This document shows, piece by piece, positions 1 to 10,553 of a stretch of DNA of 64,000 bases (position 1 is the stretch's first letter; each line of letters begins with the position of its first letter). The translations under genes and the position numbers were made by a program. Source of the stretch: Pseudomonadota bacterium (GTDB lineage Bacteria > Pseudomonadota > Gammaproteobacteria > Steroidobacterales > MnTg04); assembly GCA_022572885.1 (NCBI GenBank), contig JACZVC010000010.1, positions 17,998 to 81,997 on the forward strand. Direction: 5' to 3'. The notes beneath the pieces are model-generated. The model was given only the letters and a program-made list of their open reading frames with translations, did no database searches and had not been told where the DNA came from.

Positions 1-2
1 AG

Positions 3-1985
3 CGCGACGAACCACCGGATATTGATGTGGATTTTGAGCACCAGCGGCGCGAGGAAGTCATCCAGTACATTTACCGGCAATACACCCGCGAGCGGGCGGC
101 GCTGACGGCCACCGTCATCAGTTACCGGCCACGCAGCGCAATGCGCGATGTCGGCAAGGCCCTGGGACTGAATCAGTTGCAGGTTGACCGTCTGGCACGG
201 ACCATGCAGTGGCGGGATCGCCGGGAGGTCCAGGATGAACGGGTCGTGGAGGCCGGGTTCGACCCGGCTAACCCTGCCGTGCATCGTTTGCTGACGCTGG
301 TGCGCGAGTTGATTGGTTTTCCACGGCACCTTTCGCAGCATGTGGGTGGTTTCGTGATCTCGCAGGGTCCGCTGGCGGAACTGGTGCCGGTCGAAAATGC
401 AGCCATGCCCGAGCGCACGGTGATCCAGTGGGACAAGGATGATCTCGATGAGCTGGGACTGCTCAAGGTGGATGTACTCGGCCTGGGCATGCTTTCCGCC
501 ATCAGGCGCTGTTTTGACCTGATCGAGAAATTTGGCGGTCGCCGCCTGATGCTGGCGACGGTACCGGCCGAAGACCCGCGGGTTTACGACATGATTTGCC
601 GTGCCGATACCGTCGGTGTGTTTCAGATCGAATCGCGGGCGCAAATGGCAATGCTGCCGCGCCTCAAGCCAAGGAATTATTACGACCTGGTGATCGAGAT
701 TGCGCTGATTCGCCCCGGGCCGATACAAGGCGGCATGGTGCATCCCTATCTGCGCCGGCGGCGGGGCGAAGAAGCGGTGAATTATCCCAGCCCGGCGGTT
801 CGCAAGGTGCTGGAGCGCACGCTGGGCGTACCCATTTTCCAGGAGCAGGTCATGCAACTGGCGGTTGTCGCGGCCGGCTTTACCCCGGGCGAGGCCGATC
901 GTCTGCGCCGCGCCATGGCGGCCTGGAAGCGCAAGGGCGGTCTGGGGCCATTCGAGGAGCGCCTGGTCCGGGGGATGCAGGACCGGGGCTATACCACTGA
1001 ATTCGCCCGGCAGATTTTTCAGCAGATACTGGGGTTTGGCGAATACGGGTTCCCCGAATCGCATGCCGCCAGTTTTGCGCTGTTGGTCTATGTCTCCGCC
1101 TGGCTGAAATACCATGAGCCTGCCGCGTTTACCTGCGCGCTGCTCAACAGTCAGCCGATGGGTTTTTATGCACCGGCACAACTGGTGCAGATGGCGCGCC
1201 GGCATGGTGTCGAAGTGAGGGCGGTCGATATTCGTTCCAGCGATTGGGATTGCGTACTGGAGCGCGGCCGGGGCGGTAGGCCCGCCCTGCGCCTGGGTCT
1301 GCGCCTGGTCAGGGGATTGTCAGCCGACGCGGGTGAACGCTTGATGGCGGAACGGCGGGAGCGGGCTTTTGTCTGTGTGCAGGACCTGGCGGAACGTAGC
1401 CAGCTGAGCCGGCGCGACCTGGCGGCGCTGGCTGCGGCCGATGCCCTGTATTCTGTCAGCGGCCACCGCCATCGCGCTCGCTGGGATGTGGCGGGCCTGG
1501 AGCCGCCTTCTCCATTGTTTCCCAAACCGCGTATTGCGGAAGGTTTGCCATTGCTGCCATCGCCGACGGCCGAGGAGGCGGTGGTTGCCGATTATCGTAC
1601 CCTGGGCCTGAGTCTCAGGGCGCACCCGATCGCCTTGCTGCGACGCCAATTGCAGGAAGCCGGGTGGTTAAGCTGTGCCGAATTTAAAAAACTGCCCGAT
1701 GGCGCACCGGCCGCGGTCGCCGGCCTGGTGATCACCCGCCAGCGACCGGGCAGCGCCAGCGGTGTTGTGTTCGTGACGCTGGAGGACGAAAGCGATTGCA
1801 GCAATGTCATCATCTGGCCGAAGCTGGTCGAGCGGCAACGCCGGGAAGTGCTGGAGGCGCGGTTGCTGGGTGTGCGGGGCAGGGTGCAGCGTGAGGGCGA
1901 GGTCTTGCACCTGATCGCCACCCGCCTGGAGGATCACAGTGAACTGCTGGGCAGTCTGCTCACCCGTTCACGCGATTTTCACTGA
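3..1985 (+). CDS. imuC: Error-prone DNA polymerase III alpha-type subunit, 3' part (ImuC/DnaE2)
   Basis: The 5' end lies outside the window; the open frame runs from base 3 without a start, and the GTG at 27 is an internal Val codon. The first visible residues, [13 protein letters not shown], carry the two catalytic aspartates of the C-family polymerase palm. The third is probably the Asp of [10 protein letters not shown] near visible residue 155. The fingers and a C-terminal OB-fold region follow. The absence of the long replicative C-terminal tail and the wording of the palm motif fit ImuC/DnaE2, the mutasome polymerase for translesion synthesis that normally works with ImuA and ImuB, which may lie to the left. 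The stop overlaps convergent gspF by 7 nt. The alternative, replicative DnaE, is unlikely. Confidence 0.93.
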   Translation, partial: RDEPPDIDVDFEHQRREEVIQYIYRQYTRERAALTATVISYRPRSAMRDVGKALGLNQLQVDRLARTMQWRDRREVQDERVVEAGFDPANPAVHRLLTLVRELIGFPRHLSQHVGGFVISQGPLAELVPVENAAMPERTVIQWDKDDLDELGLLKVDVLGLGMLSAIRRCFDLIEKFGGRRLMLATVPAEDPRVYDMICRADTVGVFQIESRAQMAMLPRLKPRNYYDLVIEIALIRPGPIQGGMVHPYLRRRRGEEAVNYPSPAVRKVLERTLGVPIFQEQVMQLAVVAAGFTPGEADRLRRAMAAWKRKGGLGPFEERLVRGMQDRGYTTEFARQIFQQILGFGEYGFPESHAASFALLVYVSAWLKYHEPAAFTCALLNSQPMGFYAPAQLVQMARRHGVEVRAVDIRSSDWDCVLERGRGGRPALRLGLRLVRGLSADAGERLMAERRERAFVCVQDLAERSQLSRRDLAALAAADALYSVSGHRHRARWDVAGLEPPSPLFPKPRIAEGLPLLPSPTAEEAVVADYRTLGLSLRAHPIALLRRQLQEAGWLSCAEFKKLPDGAPAAVAGLVITRQRPGSASGVVFVTLEDESDCSNVIIWPKLVERQRREVLEARLLGVRGRVQREGEVLHLIATRLEDHSELLGSLLTRSRDFH

Positions 1986-3190
1986 ATAATCTGTTGCAGT
2001 TCGAAAATCGGTAACAGGATGGCGATCACAATGATAAAAACGAATATGGCCATCACGATAATCAGCGCAGGCTCCAGGATGCTCAGCATCGCCCCGATCA
2101 ATGCGTCGAGTTCCCGCTCCTGGTTTTCGGCCGCGCGTTCGAGCATTTCGTCCAGTTTCCCGCTGGCTTCGCCGCTGGCGATCAGGTGTACGGTCATCGG
2201 CGGGAACAACCCGCGTGCCGCCAGCGATTGACTGATACTCGCGCCTTCGCGAACCCTCATCGTTGCTTCCTCGACCGCTTCCCACATCGGTAAATTGGCG
2301 ATCACTGAGCCGGCGATGCGCATCGATTCCAATACCGGTACGCCGCTGCCCGAGAGGATACTCAGCGTGCGCGTAAAGCGCGCGTTATTGAAACCGCGAA
2401 CCAATCGCGCCACCAGCGGCAGGCGCAACAGAAAACCATGGACCCGGCGCCGGGCGCTTTTCTGGCGTAGCCAGCGTTTGAACGCGAACACGCCGCCGGC
2501 GATAGCGGCCAGGCCCAGCAGCCCGTAGTCCCGAATCAGGTGACTGACAGTGATCAGGGCGGTCGTCAGGAATGGCAGTTTCTGGTTGCTGTCTTCGAAA
2601 ATACCGACGATTTTCGGCACCACGAAAACCAGCATGCCGGTCACGATCATAATCGCCATGACCGATAGCACGATTGGATAAATCGCTGCAGAACTCAATT
2701 TCTGACGGAGTATCTGCCGGCTTTCGGTATAATCCGCCAGCCTTTCCAGCACCATATCCAGATGTCCGGACTGTTCACCGGCAGCGACCGTCGCCCGGTA
2801 CATCTCGGGAAACGCCTGTGGGAAATCAGCCATGCCAACCGCCAGCGGGTGTCCTTCCATCAAGCGTGAGCGCACGCCCATCAGGATGCTGCTGACCCTG
2901 GATTTTTCGGTCTGCTGAGAGACGGCGCGCAGGGCTTCTTCCAGTGGCAGTCCCGCCCGCACCAGGGTCGCCAGTTGCCGGGTAAACAGGGCGAGGTCGC
3001 CGGCGCTGATGCCCTTGCGAAAACTCAGTTTGCGGCGCTTCTTTTCCTTCTCGACAACCTCGGTAACTTCCAGCGGGAGCAAGTGTCTTTCGCGCAACAG
3101 TTGCCGGACCTGCCGCGCATTGTCCCCTTCCAGCACTCCTTGCGCCTGCTTGCCGGTGGCATCGACCGCTTTGTAGTCAAAGGCGCCCAT
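1979..3190 (-). CDS. gspF: Type II secretion system inner membrane platform protein GspF
   Basis: 403 aa, usual GspF length. It starts [18 protein letters not shown], the typical GspF N-terminus, has two repeated T2SSF cytoplasmic domains (about 70-195 and 270-395), and three membrane segments near residues 170-195, 220-245 and 370-395. GspF forms the inner-membrane platform that contacts the ATPase GspE. It starts 16 nt after gspE and is the last gene of the gspC-D-E-F run. Its stop overlaps the convergent polymerase gene, so no room is left for gspG and later genes here. A PilC homologue is the only real alternative; linkage to a GspC/GspD pair argues for GspF. Confidence 0.95.
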   Translation of the reverse strand: MGAFDYKAVDATGKQAQGVLEGDNARQVRQLLRERHLLPLEVTEVVEKEKKRRKLSFRKGISAGDLALFTRQLATLVRAGLPLEEALRAVSQQTEKSRVSSILMGVRSRLMEGHPLAVGMADFPQAFPEMYRATVAAGEQSGHLDMVLERLADYTESRQILRQKLSSAAIYPIVLSVMAIMIVTGMLVFVVPKIVGIFEDSNQKLPFLTTALITVSHLIRDYGLLGLAAIAGGVFAFKRWLRQKSARRRVHGFLLRLPLVARLVRGFNNARFTRTLSILSGSGVPVLESMRIAGSVIANLPMWEAVEEATMRVREGASISQSLAARGLFPPMTVHLIASGEASGKLDEMLERAAENQERELDALIGAMLSILEPALIIVMAIFVFIIVIAILLPIFELQQIIQ

Positions 3191-3206
3191 CGCGTATCAG
3201 GAATTC

Positions 3207-4724
3207 CTAGTCTTCACGGGTAACGCGCAACACTTCTTCGAGTGTGGTAATACCGGCGAGGACTTTGCTGCGCCCGTCGGCGCGGATACTGGCACTTTGC
3301 GATCTGGCGTGTTCTTCCAGCAGGTGTTCGCTGGCCCTTTCATGAATCATCGATTTCATCGTGTCGTCGATAACCACCAGCTCATAGATGCCGGTGCGGC
3401 CGCTGTAACCGGTCTGGTTGCATTGCGCGCAGGCGGCAGCCCGGTAGAGGGTCAGTTTTTCCCGCGGGGGAGCCTGGAGCAGCTTTTTTTCACTGGCATC
3501 GGCTGCATAGGGCTCGCGGCACGCGGTGCAGAGCAGGCGTACCAGGCGCTGGGCGACTGCGCCGATCAGGCTCGAGGCGAGCAGGAACGGCTCGATGCCC
3601 ATGTCCCGCAAACGGGTAACGGCGCCGACTGCGGTATTGGTATGCAATGTCGACAAGACGAGATGACCGGTCAGGCTGGCTTGTACCGCTATCTCGGCGG
3701 TTTCCAGATCGCGTATCTCGCCGACCATGACCACATCCGGATCCTGGCGTAAAATCGCGCGCAAACCCCTGGCAAAGGTCATTTTTACTTTGTTGTTGAC
3801 CTGGCTTTGACCGATGCCATCGATGTAATACTCGATCGGATCCTCAATCGTCATAATGTTCCGCGTGTTGTCGTTGATGCGCGCCAACGCGGCGTACAAG
3901 GTCGTGGTCTTGCCCGAGCCGGTGGGTCCGGTGACCAGCAAAATACCGTGTGGCCGATGAATGAGCTGGTCCACGGTTTTCCGGGTTGCGCTGTCCATGC
4001 CCAGGCTGCCGAGATCGAGTCGTCCCGCCTGCTTGTCCAGCAAGCGCAGCACCACCCGTTCGCCGTGCCCCGATGGCATGGTCGAGACCCGAACGTCAAC
4101 GGCGCGGCCGGCAATACGCAGCGAGATGCGGCCGTCTTGTGGCAAACGCTTTTCAGCGATATCCAGTCGCGACATCACCTTGATCCGGGAAACCACCAAC
4201 GGTGCGACCGCGCGGCGCGATCGCAGGACTTCGCGCAATACCCCGTCGACGCGCAAGCGAACCACCAGCCGGTTTTCATAGGGCTCAATGTGTATGTCAG
4301 AGGCATTGGCCTTGATCGCTTCGGTCAGCAGGGCGTTGATCAGCCGGATGATCGGCGCGTCGTCCTCGCTCTCCAGCAGATCGGACGGCTCAGGCAGCTG
4401 CTCCGCAACCGTGCTCAGATCCATGTCTTCATCGAACTCGCCAACCATTTGCATGGCCGAGTTACTCCCCGCTTCGTAAGTCTGTTGCAGCAGGCTATCG
4501 AAATTATCGCTGTCGACGCGCGTCAGATTCAGGGGAACCTGGAAATGCCTGCCCAGTTCAGCCAGCGTCAGCGGCGTTACATCCTGCCGGCAGACGGTGT
4601 CCAGCCGGCCGTCCTGGATTCCCCGAATCAGCACGCCATGGCGTTTGGCGAACGAAAAAGACAGCCTGGGTTGGCCGCTGTCGGCGATTGGGTTTTCTAC
4701 CGGCCTGCTCTCAGGATCCGCCAT
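3207..4724 (-). CDS. gspE: Type II secretion system ATPase GspE
   Basis: 505 aa from the chosen ATG at 4724. A longer frame opens at 4778, but the ATG at 4724 has a GAGGAAGG Shine-Dalgarno directly upstream and overlaps the end of gspD by only 14 nt. The N-terminal domain is followed by a secretion ATPase core: Walker A GPTGSGKTTT near residue 264, the Asp and Walker B boxes (DPDVVMVGEIRD), a His box (TGHLVLSTLHTN), and a four-cysteine zinc motif (CTAC near 397, CAQC near 430) typical of GspE and PilB-type ATPases. It powers pseudopilus assembly from the cytoplasmic face of the inner membrane. Confidence 0.96.
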   Translation of the reverse strand: MADPESRPVENPIADSGQPRLSFSFAKRHGVLIRGIQDGRLDTVCRQDVTPLTLAELGRHFQVPLNLTRVDSDNFDSLLQQTYEAGSNSAMQMVGEFDEDMDLSTVAEQLPEPSDLLESEDDAPIIRLINALLTEAIKANASDIHIEPYENRLVVRLRVDGVLREVLRSRRAVAPLVVSRIKVMSRLDIAEKRLPQDGRISLRIAGRAVDVRVSTMPSGHGERVVLRLLDKQAGRLDLGSLGMDSATRKTVDQLIHRPHGILLVTGPTGSGKTTTLYAALARINDNTRNIMTIEDPIEYYIDGIGQSQVNNKVKMTFARGLRAILRQDPDVVMVGEIRDLETAEIAVQASLTGHLVLSTLHTNTAVGAVTRLRDMGIEPFLLASSLIGAVAQRLVRLLCTACREPYAADASEKKLLQAPPREKLTLYRAAACAQCNQTGYSGRTGIYELVVIDDTMKSMIHERASEHLLEEHARSQSASIRADGRSKVLAGITTLEEVLRVTRED

Positions 4725-6726
4725 CGCCTTCCTCATCTGCGGCGGCCGGCCGGGGGGCGTCACTGGCCGTTCCGCCAATGATGCGGCCGCTGCCGTCGAT
4801 CGCGGGCAGGGTAGGTCTTTGCTCGCCAGGCATCATTTGTACCTGGCCCTGACGGAGCCCGCTGTCGAGCTGCAAATCGCGAATATAGTTGTACCTGGCG
4901 TTGGACTGCAGAACCGCCTGGGTGCCATCGCGCAGGATTGTCGGCCGGATGAAAACCATCAGATTGGTTTTTACCAGCTCGGTTTTCCTCGACCGGAACA
5001 AGGCGCCCAGTATTGGAATTCTACCGAGTATGGGAACGCGTTGTTCGGTTTCGATCAATAATTCTTCGATCAGGCCGCCAAGCACGATTATTCCGCCGTC
5101 TTCGACAATGACATTGGTACTGATGGTGCGTTTATTGGTCACCAGGTCAACGGCGCCTTCGGCCCCGCTAGAAATACTGGATTGTTCCTGCTCGACTTTC
5201 AGCAGTATTGCGCTGCCCTCGTTTATCTGTGGTGTGATGCGCAGTATGATGCCGACTTCCTGGCGCTGGATTGTCTGGAAGGGGTTGACGGAACCCGCGG
5301 CTGCACCGGTACCGACGAACTGGCCCGTGATAAAAGGCACTTCCTGGGCAACCTTGATCTCGGCCTCCATGTTGTCCACCGTCGTGATCGTCGGTTGCGA
5401 CAATATGTTGGTCGATGCATCACCGGCGAGCGCTGTTAGCACGGCGGCCCAACTGGTCTTGTTCTCTCTGAATCGTCCGACTATGCCGGTTAGTCCATCG
5501 CCGACGAAATCACCAACGGTACCTTCACCACCATCCAGCGCGTCGACCGCGCCCGAGAGATTAAAACTATCGGAAAACTTTGACAACGCCGCTAAGTCAC
5601 CGGTGTCACCAGGCGAGACTAGCCAGGACACCCCTAATTCATTGACCTTGCTCATTGACACTTCAACGATGATCGCATCGATCCGGACCTGCGCCCTGCG
5701 GATGTCCAGTTTATCGATGATCGCCATCAGGTTGCGCATTTCCTTTGCCGGCGCGGTAATGACCAGCGCGTTGGTCATCAGGTCTGCCCAGATGATTACC
5801 GGGGTGTTGCCGGAACCGCTCTGCGGCGCACCAGCTGCACCTTGCGCCTGGGTCGCCTGGATCTGCGCCTGCAATTTTCCCGCGAGTTCCTCGGCATCGG
5901 CGTTGAACAGGTAACGAACCCGCGTGTTGCCGCCTTCCGCCAGCGGCGTATCCAGGGAGACAATCAGGGTGCGCATCTTCAGCCGGTTCTTGCTGTCGCC
6001 GCCGATCAGCACGCTGTTGGTACGCTGGTCGGCGGCAATATTCGACCGCGCCCGGCCGGCATCGCGCCCTGCCGGCTGGCGGATGGAATTGATGATGGTC
6101 ACGATCTCGATTGCCGATGCATGTTGCAGGGGAATAATCTCGATTTCGTCCTGGCCTTCCTGGTCGATGCGGGCGATGATCCGGGCAATACGCCGGACAT
6201 TCGCAGCGCGGTCGGAAATGATCAGCATATTGGATTGCGGATAGGCCGCGAGGTGGCCGTACTGCGGAATCAGGGGCCGTAAAATCGGCACCAGTTGAGC
6301 CGCAACGACATTCTCAATCCGGATAACCCGGGTCACGATTTCATCGGGCCCATCGGTGCCCGAGGGTGCGCCGGGAACCTGTCGCGCATTGGCATCGGGC
6401 AGGATCTTGATGAAATTGCCGGATTGCACCGCAATGTATCCGTAAACCTGCAGCAATGACTGGAACGCATTGTAAAAGGCGTCCGAACTCATCGGGGTCT
6501 GCGAAATCATGGTGACGTTTTGCTGGTTGACGCGCGGATCGACAATGAAATTCTTGCCGGTGACCTCGGCGACTGCCTCGATGATCTGGCGGATATCGAC
6601 GTCCCGGAAATTGGGTGTTATCGATGCTTGCTGCCCGATCGCTAATGGGCTGGCAAGCAGGCCGAGCACCAATGTAGTCAATACCTGTCTGCGCAGGTTA
6701 CCGGCTTTGGTACAGTTTTTTTTCAT
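4711..6726 (-). CDS. gspD: Type II secretion system outer membrane secretin GspD
   Basis: 671 aa. An Sec signal peptide (about residues 1-32, ending LAIGQQ) is followed by N0 (ITPNFRDVDIRQIIEAVAEV) and N1-N3 ring domains. The secretin barrel domain carries the conserved VPILGRIPILGALF motif near residue 590, and a short acidic tail follows. GspD forms the outer-membrane channel. A GTG at 6729 immediately precedes the ATG at 6726; the ATG is preferred. It lies 27-30 nt after gspC and its end overlaps gspE slightly. No dedicated pilotin gene was seen in the window. Confidence 0.95.
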   Translation of the reverse strand: MKKNCTKAGNLRRQVLTTLVLGLLASPLAIGQQASITPNFRDVDIRQIIEAVAEVTGKNFIVDPRVNQQNVTMISQTPMSSDAFYNAFQSLLQVYGYIAVQSGNFIKILPDANARQVPGAPSGTDGPDEIVTRVIRIENVVAAQLVPILRPLIPQYGHLAAYPQSNMLIISDRAANVRRIARIIARIDQEGQDEIEIIPLQHASAIEIVTIINSIRQPAGRDAGRARSNIAADQRTNSVLIGGDSKNRLKMRTLIVSLDTPLAEGGNTRVRYLFNADAEELAGKLQAQIQATQAQGAAGAPQSGSGNTPVIIWADLMTNALVITAPAKEMRNLMAIIDKLDIRRAQVRIDAIIVEVSMSKVNELGVSWLVSPGDTGDLAALSKFSDSFNLSGAVDALDGGEGTVGDFVGDGLTGIVGRFRENKTSWAAVLTALAGDASTNILSQPTITTVDNMEAEIKVAQEVPFITGQFVGTGAAAGSVNPFQTIQRQEVGIILRITPQINEGSAILLKVEQEQSSISSGAEGAVDLVTNKRTISTNVIVEDGGIIVLGGLIEELLIETEQRVPILGRIPILGALFRSRKTELVKTNLMVFIRPTILRDGTQAVLQSNARYNYIRDLQLDSGLRQGQVQMMPGEQRPTLPAIDGSGRIIGGTASDAPRPAAADEEGDGGS

Positions 6727-6756
6727 CACTATTATCCATTTTTATCCGCCCGCAGC

Positions 6757-7713
6757 TCATCGACGCTGCGAGCCAGGCGGTAATTTTCTTATGGCAGAGC
6801 TTATCTGGTCGAGATCGATCGTAATGACTTCGGGGATGCCGTTGCGCTCAACCGTTACTGTCACCTGGCTGCCCTGGTCTATTCCGGCCAGCAGATTCGT
6901 ACTTTGATCCGGGTCCGTCAACGGTACGCCGTTGATACTGGTGGCCAGATCCCCCGGGCGGAAACCCAGTTCCGCAAAGGCGCGTCGCTGCCTGCCCGGG
7001 TAAATTCGATATCCTTTGAGCCGGCCATCGGCGAAGTGCGGTTGCGGGCGGATTATCTCGCTCAGGGCGCCGCTATCGACGGCGCTTCGGAGCACCGTAT
7101 TTCTACTCATATTTCTCAGGTTGCGCCGGCTGGTCGGCCGGTTGCGGGATCGTTCGTTCGCCGATATCTGGCTCGGTTCGGATAGCCTGAGCTCCTCCAG
7201 GCGGCCGCCGGTGCGTTGTAAAATGACCCGATGAGGCTCGACCAGGTAAAGCGTAGTGCCTGCGACGACCGGGTCGCCGATCGAATATACCTTTTCTTCG
7301 TTTCGGTACTCGATGATTGCCACGGCACGGTCGCGATCGCTGTCCCAAATTGTTCCTTTGAGAGTCAGGTCGAGCGTGGTCTCAGGAACATCGGAAACCA
7401 GGCCTGGGTCAGGGGTTTCAGGTACGTCATCCGTCACTGTGCCCTGAAAAGTACCAAACAGGCCCGCGTCCGTGATTATGGAAATATCTGTTTCGTGGGC
7501 AGCCTCGGCGGTGCCGGCCTCAGGTGAGGCAATCGGTTGCAACGGTTGCGAGGGATCGGTGATCAGCTGCAGTACCAAGATGGCGAGTTGCCAGGCCACC
7601 ACGATAACCAACAAAAAAGAAGTCCATTGCGGCAGTTTGCCGCTAAGCCGGGATAGTACGCGGGCGGCTTCACTGCTGCCCATTACACCGGTTTTGCTTG
7701 CCAGTTGATTCAT
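6757..7713 (-). CDS. gspC: Type II secretion system protein GspC (inner membrane, HR + PDZ)
   Basis: About 318 aa from the ATG at 7713. The frame is open to 7995, but that would run into the divergent cyclase gene and adds unlikely sequence, so the later ATG is chosen; the ribosome site is weak and 7683 is an alternative. One membrane segment (about 30-52, FLLVIVVAWQLAILVLQLI) is followed by a homology region (LDLTLKGTIWD...) and a C-terminal PDZ-like domain (GYRIYPGRQRRAFAELGF... GDLATSINGVPL). GspC links the inner-membrane platform to the GspD secretin. First gene of the gspC-D-E-F run. Confidence 0.9.
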   Translation of the reverse strand: MNQLASKTGVMGSSEAARVLSRLSGKLPQWTSFLLVIVVAWQLAILVLQLITDPSQPLQPIASPEAGTAEAAHETDISIITDAGLFGTFQGTVTDDVPETPDPGLVSDVPETTLDLTLKGTIWDSDRDRAVAIIEYRNEEKVYSIGDPVVAGTTLYLVEPHRVILQRTGGRLEELRLSEPSQISANERSRNRPTSRRNLRNMSRNTVLRSAVDSGALSEIIRPQPHFADGRLKGYRIYPGRQRRAFAELGFRPGDLATSINGVPLTDPDQSTNLLAGIDQGSQVTVTVERNGIPEVITIDLDQISSAIRKLPPGSQRR

Positions 7714-7909
7714 ATAATTCGCAAGTCTAATTATTGGTATCGTGACCCAGGCCACAGAGTAACCGCGCCATAAGCGTTCATCATAAGTATGGGCTGTTCT
7801 ATTGGAAAGTCCAAAAAGGCCTGTTTTGCAAGAATCGTGGTCATGCGGCTGCATGTCCACAAGCAGGATAATTATGCTATCTCGAGAGAAATGACGCGAC
7901 CGGGGACTG

Positions 7910-10135
7910 ATGTATAAACGGCTGCTAATACGCGTTTTGATCAGCTCAATGCTGTTTCTCCCCTTTTTGCTCCACAACCGGGGCGATATCCACATGGGAT
8001 GGCTGGAGCGCCTGGAGCAACTGACTTACGACGCCAGGCTGGTTTTTACCGTGCCAAACACCATCGATGACCGAATCGTCATTGTGGATCTGGATGAAAA
8101 AAGCCTCCTGGAAGAAGGGCAATGGCCGTGGCCGAGAGACCGGGTTGCCCGGTTGGTGAACCGGTTGTTCGACGACTATCAGATCAATGTTCTTGGTTTC
8201 GATATTGTATTCGCCGAGCCAGACAATCGTAGCGGCCTACCGGTATTGGAACGATTGGCACAGAACGAACTGCGAAATGTCCCCCAGTTTCGCCAGGCGC
8301 TTGATAATTTGCGGCCGGTACTGGATACGGATAGCCTTTTTGCCAAAGCGCTTGCCAATCGGGCGACGGTACTGGGTTACGTATTTCGCCACCCAGGTGA
8401 CGCGGGCGCAGGTGTTTCCTCGGGCATGTTGCCGCAGCCGTTGATACCGTCGGATCAGAACGACACCAATATCCCCTTCGCCGAGGCGATCGCATATACC
8501 GGCAATCTCGCGCTGCTGCAAACCAGCGCGGCCGGTGGGTTTTTCGAAAACGCGCTGGTTGACAAAGATGGGAAATATCGACGGGTTCCCCTGCTGCAAA
8601 AATACAATGGCAATCTCTATCCATCCCTTGCTTTCGCAGTGGCTCACCAGGCACTGGGCCGGCCAAAACTGGGTTTTGTATTTCAGCATGGCGCGGACGG
8701 GCCACGCGACGGCCTGGACCTCGAATGGCTGACGCTCGGCGACAAGAAAATCCCGGTTGGCGGAGACGTATCGGTTCTGGTTCCGTACCGGGGGCAGTTG
8801 GGCAGCTTCCCCTATGTCTCCGCGGCAGACGTATTGCATGGCCGGGCAGCGAAATATCCGTTGAAAGGGGCGATAGTCCTCGTGGGGACGAGCGCTGCCG
8901 GTCTCCATGACTTGCGAAATACGCCGCTGGGCAATCGATTTACCGGTGTCGAAATTCACGCCAACATTGTTTCCGGAATCCTGGACGAGACGATCAAGCA
9001 TCATCCGCGCTACGTCCAGGGCATCGAGATTACGATTCTGTTTTTGCTCGCTATTCTGATGACCGCCGTGTTGCCCAGGGTCCCCGTCACGACAGCGACG
9101 CTGATGACGATATTGATAATGCTGCTGATTACCGTATTGAACCTGGTGGTCTGGGGCAAGGGCAATTTCGTGCTGCCGCTGGCATCCTTGCTGAGTTTCA
9201 CGTTCCTGTTGTACTTCCTGCACATGATTTACGGCTATTTCGTGGAGGCAAGGGGCAGGCGAGAACTGTCGGGTTTGTTCGGCCAATATGTGCCGCCGGA
9301 GCTGGTTGCCGAAATGGGTAACAACCCTGGTGATTTTTCAATGGCAAGCGAGAGCAGGGAGATGACCGTGATGTTCGCCGATATCCGGAATTTTACCGGG
9401 ATCGCCGAACAGCTTAGCCCGCCGGAAGTCAGCGAGCTTCTTAACGCTTTTCTGACACCGATGACGCGGGTGATCCAACGACATCGTGGCACGATCGACA
9501 AGTACATGGGTGACGCGATCATGGCCTTCTGGGGGGCTCCGGTCCGGGACCGGCAACATGCAAGAAACGCTTTGTTATCAGCGATCGAAATGCAAGGAGC
9601 GCTCAGCCAGCTGCAAATGGGGTTTGACCGCAGAGGCTGGCCGGAAATCAAGGTTGGTATCGGTCTGAATACCGGCGAAATGCGGGTCGGCAACATGGGT
9701 TCAAGTTTCCGGATGGCATACACCGTGATGGGTGATTCCGTGAACCTCGGCGCAAGGCTGGAAAACCTGACCAAGACCTATGGGGTAACCATCGCGGTGG
9801 GCGAGGCCACCTGCAAGGCGGTGCCGGATTTCGCCTTTCTCGAGCTGGACAGGGTTCAGGTCAAGGGCAGGGGCAATGCTCTCGCGATCTTCAGTCCGGT
9901 CGGGCCACGCAACGAAATGGGGCAGGAAATCAGGCAAATGCTGAAAAAGCATGCCATGGCCCTGCAGTATTACCGCGAGCGTGATTGGGATTCCGCCGAA
10001 AAGGAATTTTTCGGCCTGGCCCAGTCATTTCCCGAACGCAAGCTTTTTAGCCTTTATCTTGACCGGGTAACCTACTTCAGGGGCCATCCGCCCGCAGACG
10101 ACTGGGACGGTATTTCGGTTATTCTGCACAAATAA
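7910..10135 (+). CDS. CHASE2-domain class III adenylate cyclase
   Basis: 741 aa. An N-terminal membrane anchor leads into an extracytoplasmic CHASE2 sensor domain (about 30-345), then three membrane helices (about 368-390, 396-417, 420-444) and a C-terminal class III nucleotide cyclase domain (about 480-680). Metal-binding Asp residues are visible in [10 protein letters not shown] and [11 protein letters not shown]. The Lys of DKYMGD and the Asp of [14 protein letters not shown] match an ATP-specific (adenylate) enzyme, and the transition-state Asn/Arg pair is in NLGARLEN, so the site looks complete. It probably makes cAMP in response to an unknown periplasmic signal. Start at 7910 has GGGGAC just upstream. 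It is divergent from gspC across about 196 nt. Confidence 0.92.
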   Translation: MYKRLLIRVLISSMLFLPFLLHNRGDIHMGWLERLEQLTYDARLVFTVPNTIDDRIVIVDLDEKSLLEEGQWPWPRDRVARLVNRLFDDYQINVLGFDIVFAEPDNRSGLPVLERLAQNELRNVPQFRQALDNLRPVLDTDSLFAKALANRATVLGYVFRHPGDAGAGVSSGMLPQPLIPSDQNDTNIPFAEAIAYTGNLALLQTSAAGGFFENALVDKDGKYRRVPLLQKYNGNLYPSLAFAVAHQALGRPKLGFVFQHGADGPRDGLDLEWLTLGDKKIPVGGDVSVLVPYRGQLGSFPYVSAADVLHGRAAKYPLKGAIVLVGTSAAGLHDLRNTPLGNRFTGVEIHANIVSGILDETIKHHPRYVQGIEITILFLLAILMTAVLPRVPVTTATLMTILIMLLITVLNLVVWGKGNFVLPLASLLSFTFLLYFLHMIYGYFVEARGRRELSGLFGQYVPPELVAEMGNNPGDFSMASESREMTVMFADIRNFTGIAEQLSPPEVSELLNAFLTPMTRVIQRHRGTIDKYMGDAIMAFWGAPVRDRQHARNALLSAIEMQGALSQLQMGFDRRGWPEIKVGIGLNTGEMRVGNMGSSFRMAYTVMGDSVNLGARLENLTKTYGVTIAVGEATCKAVPDFAFLELDRVQVKGRGNALAIFSPVGPRNEMGQEIRQMLKKHAMALQYYRERDWDSAEKEFFGLAQSFPERKLFSLYLDRVTYFRGHPPADDWDGISVILHK

Positions 10136-10233
10136 CGGCTCTGCGAGGCGGTGCCGGCGGGAGTCAAAAATTGTTGTCCAAAAGCGGACGCGGAAGAGGT
10201 AAAATCGAGAGATTCGGAGCGCAAAACGACAAC

Positions 10234-10551
10234 ATGACTGATTTTGAGGAAAACCACGAGCAAGGCCTGGCGGTCAAAGAAGCGCGACCAAAACTCAAGC
10301 GGCCGCCGATGTACAGGGTATTGTTGCTCAATGACGACTACACGCCGATGGATTTTGTCGTCGGCGTGCTGGAACGGTTTTTCTCGATGGACCGGGTCAA
10401 GGCCACGCGCGTCATGCTTGAAGTCCATACCGACGGGCAGGGCGCCTGTGGAGCTTTTACCTTTGAAATCGCGGAAACCAAGGTTGCCCAGGTCAATGCC
10501 TATTCGAGACAACAGCAGCATCCTTTGTTGTGCACCATGGAAGAAAGCTGA
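10234..10551 (+). CDS. clpS: ATP-dependent Clp protease adaptor ClpS
   Basis: 105 aa from ATG 10234, matching the usual length; an upstream TTG at 10171 would add about 21 atypical residues. The ClpS fold is clear: [18 protein letters not shown] holds the Asn-Asp pair that binds the N-degron alpha-amino group, [14 protein letters not shown] holds the matching His, and [10 protein letters not shown] is the standard C-terminus. ClpS delivers N-end rule substrates to ClpAP. It is followed 2 nt later by clpA, and aat, the transferase that makes such N-degrons, lies close by on the other strand. Confidence 0.96.
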   Translation: MTDFEENHEQGLAVKEARPKLKRPPMYRVLLLNDDYTPMDFVVGVLERFFSMDRVKATRVMLEVHTDGQGACGAFTFEIAETKVAQVNAYSRQQQHPLLCTMEES

Positions 10552-10553
10552 CC

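Noticed and set aside
7714..7995. N-terminal extension of gspC to 7995
   Set aside because: It would overlap the divergent cyclase start and adds sequence unlike any GspC; the ATG at 7713 starts just before the known membrane helix.
8237..9286. 349-codon minus-strand open frame opposite the cyclase
   Set aside because: Shadow frame; Gln/His-rich composition typical of an antisense reading, no ribosome site.
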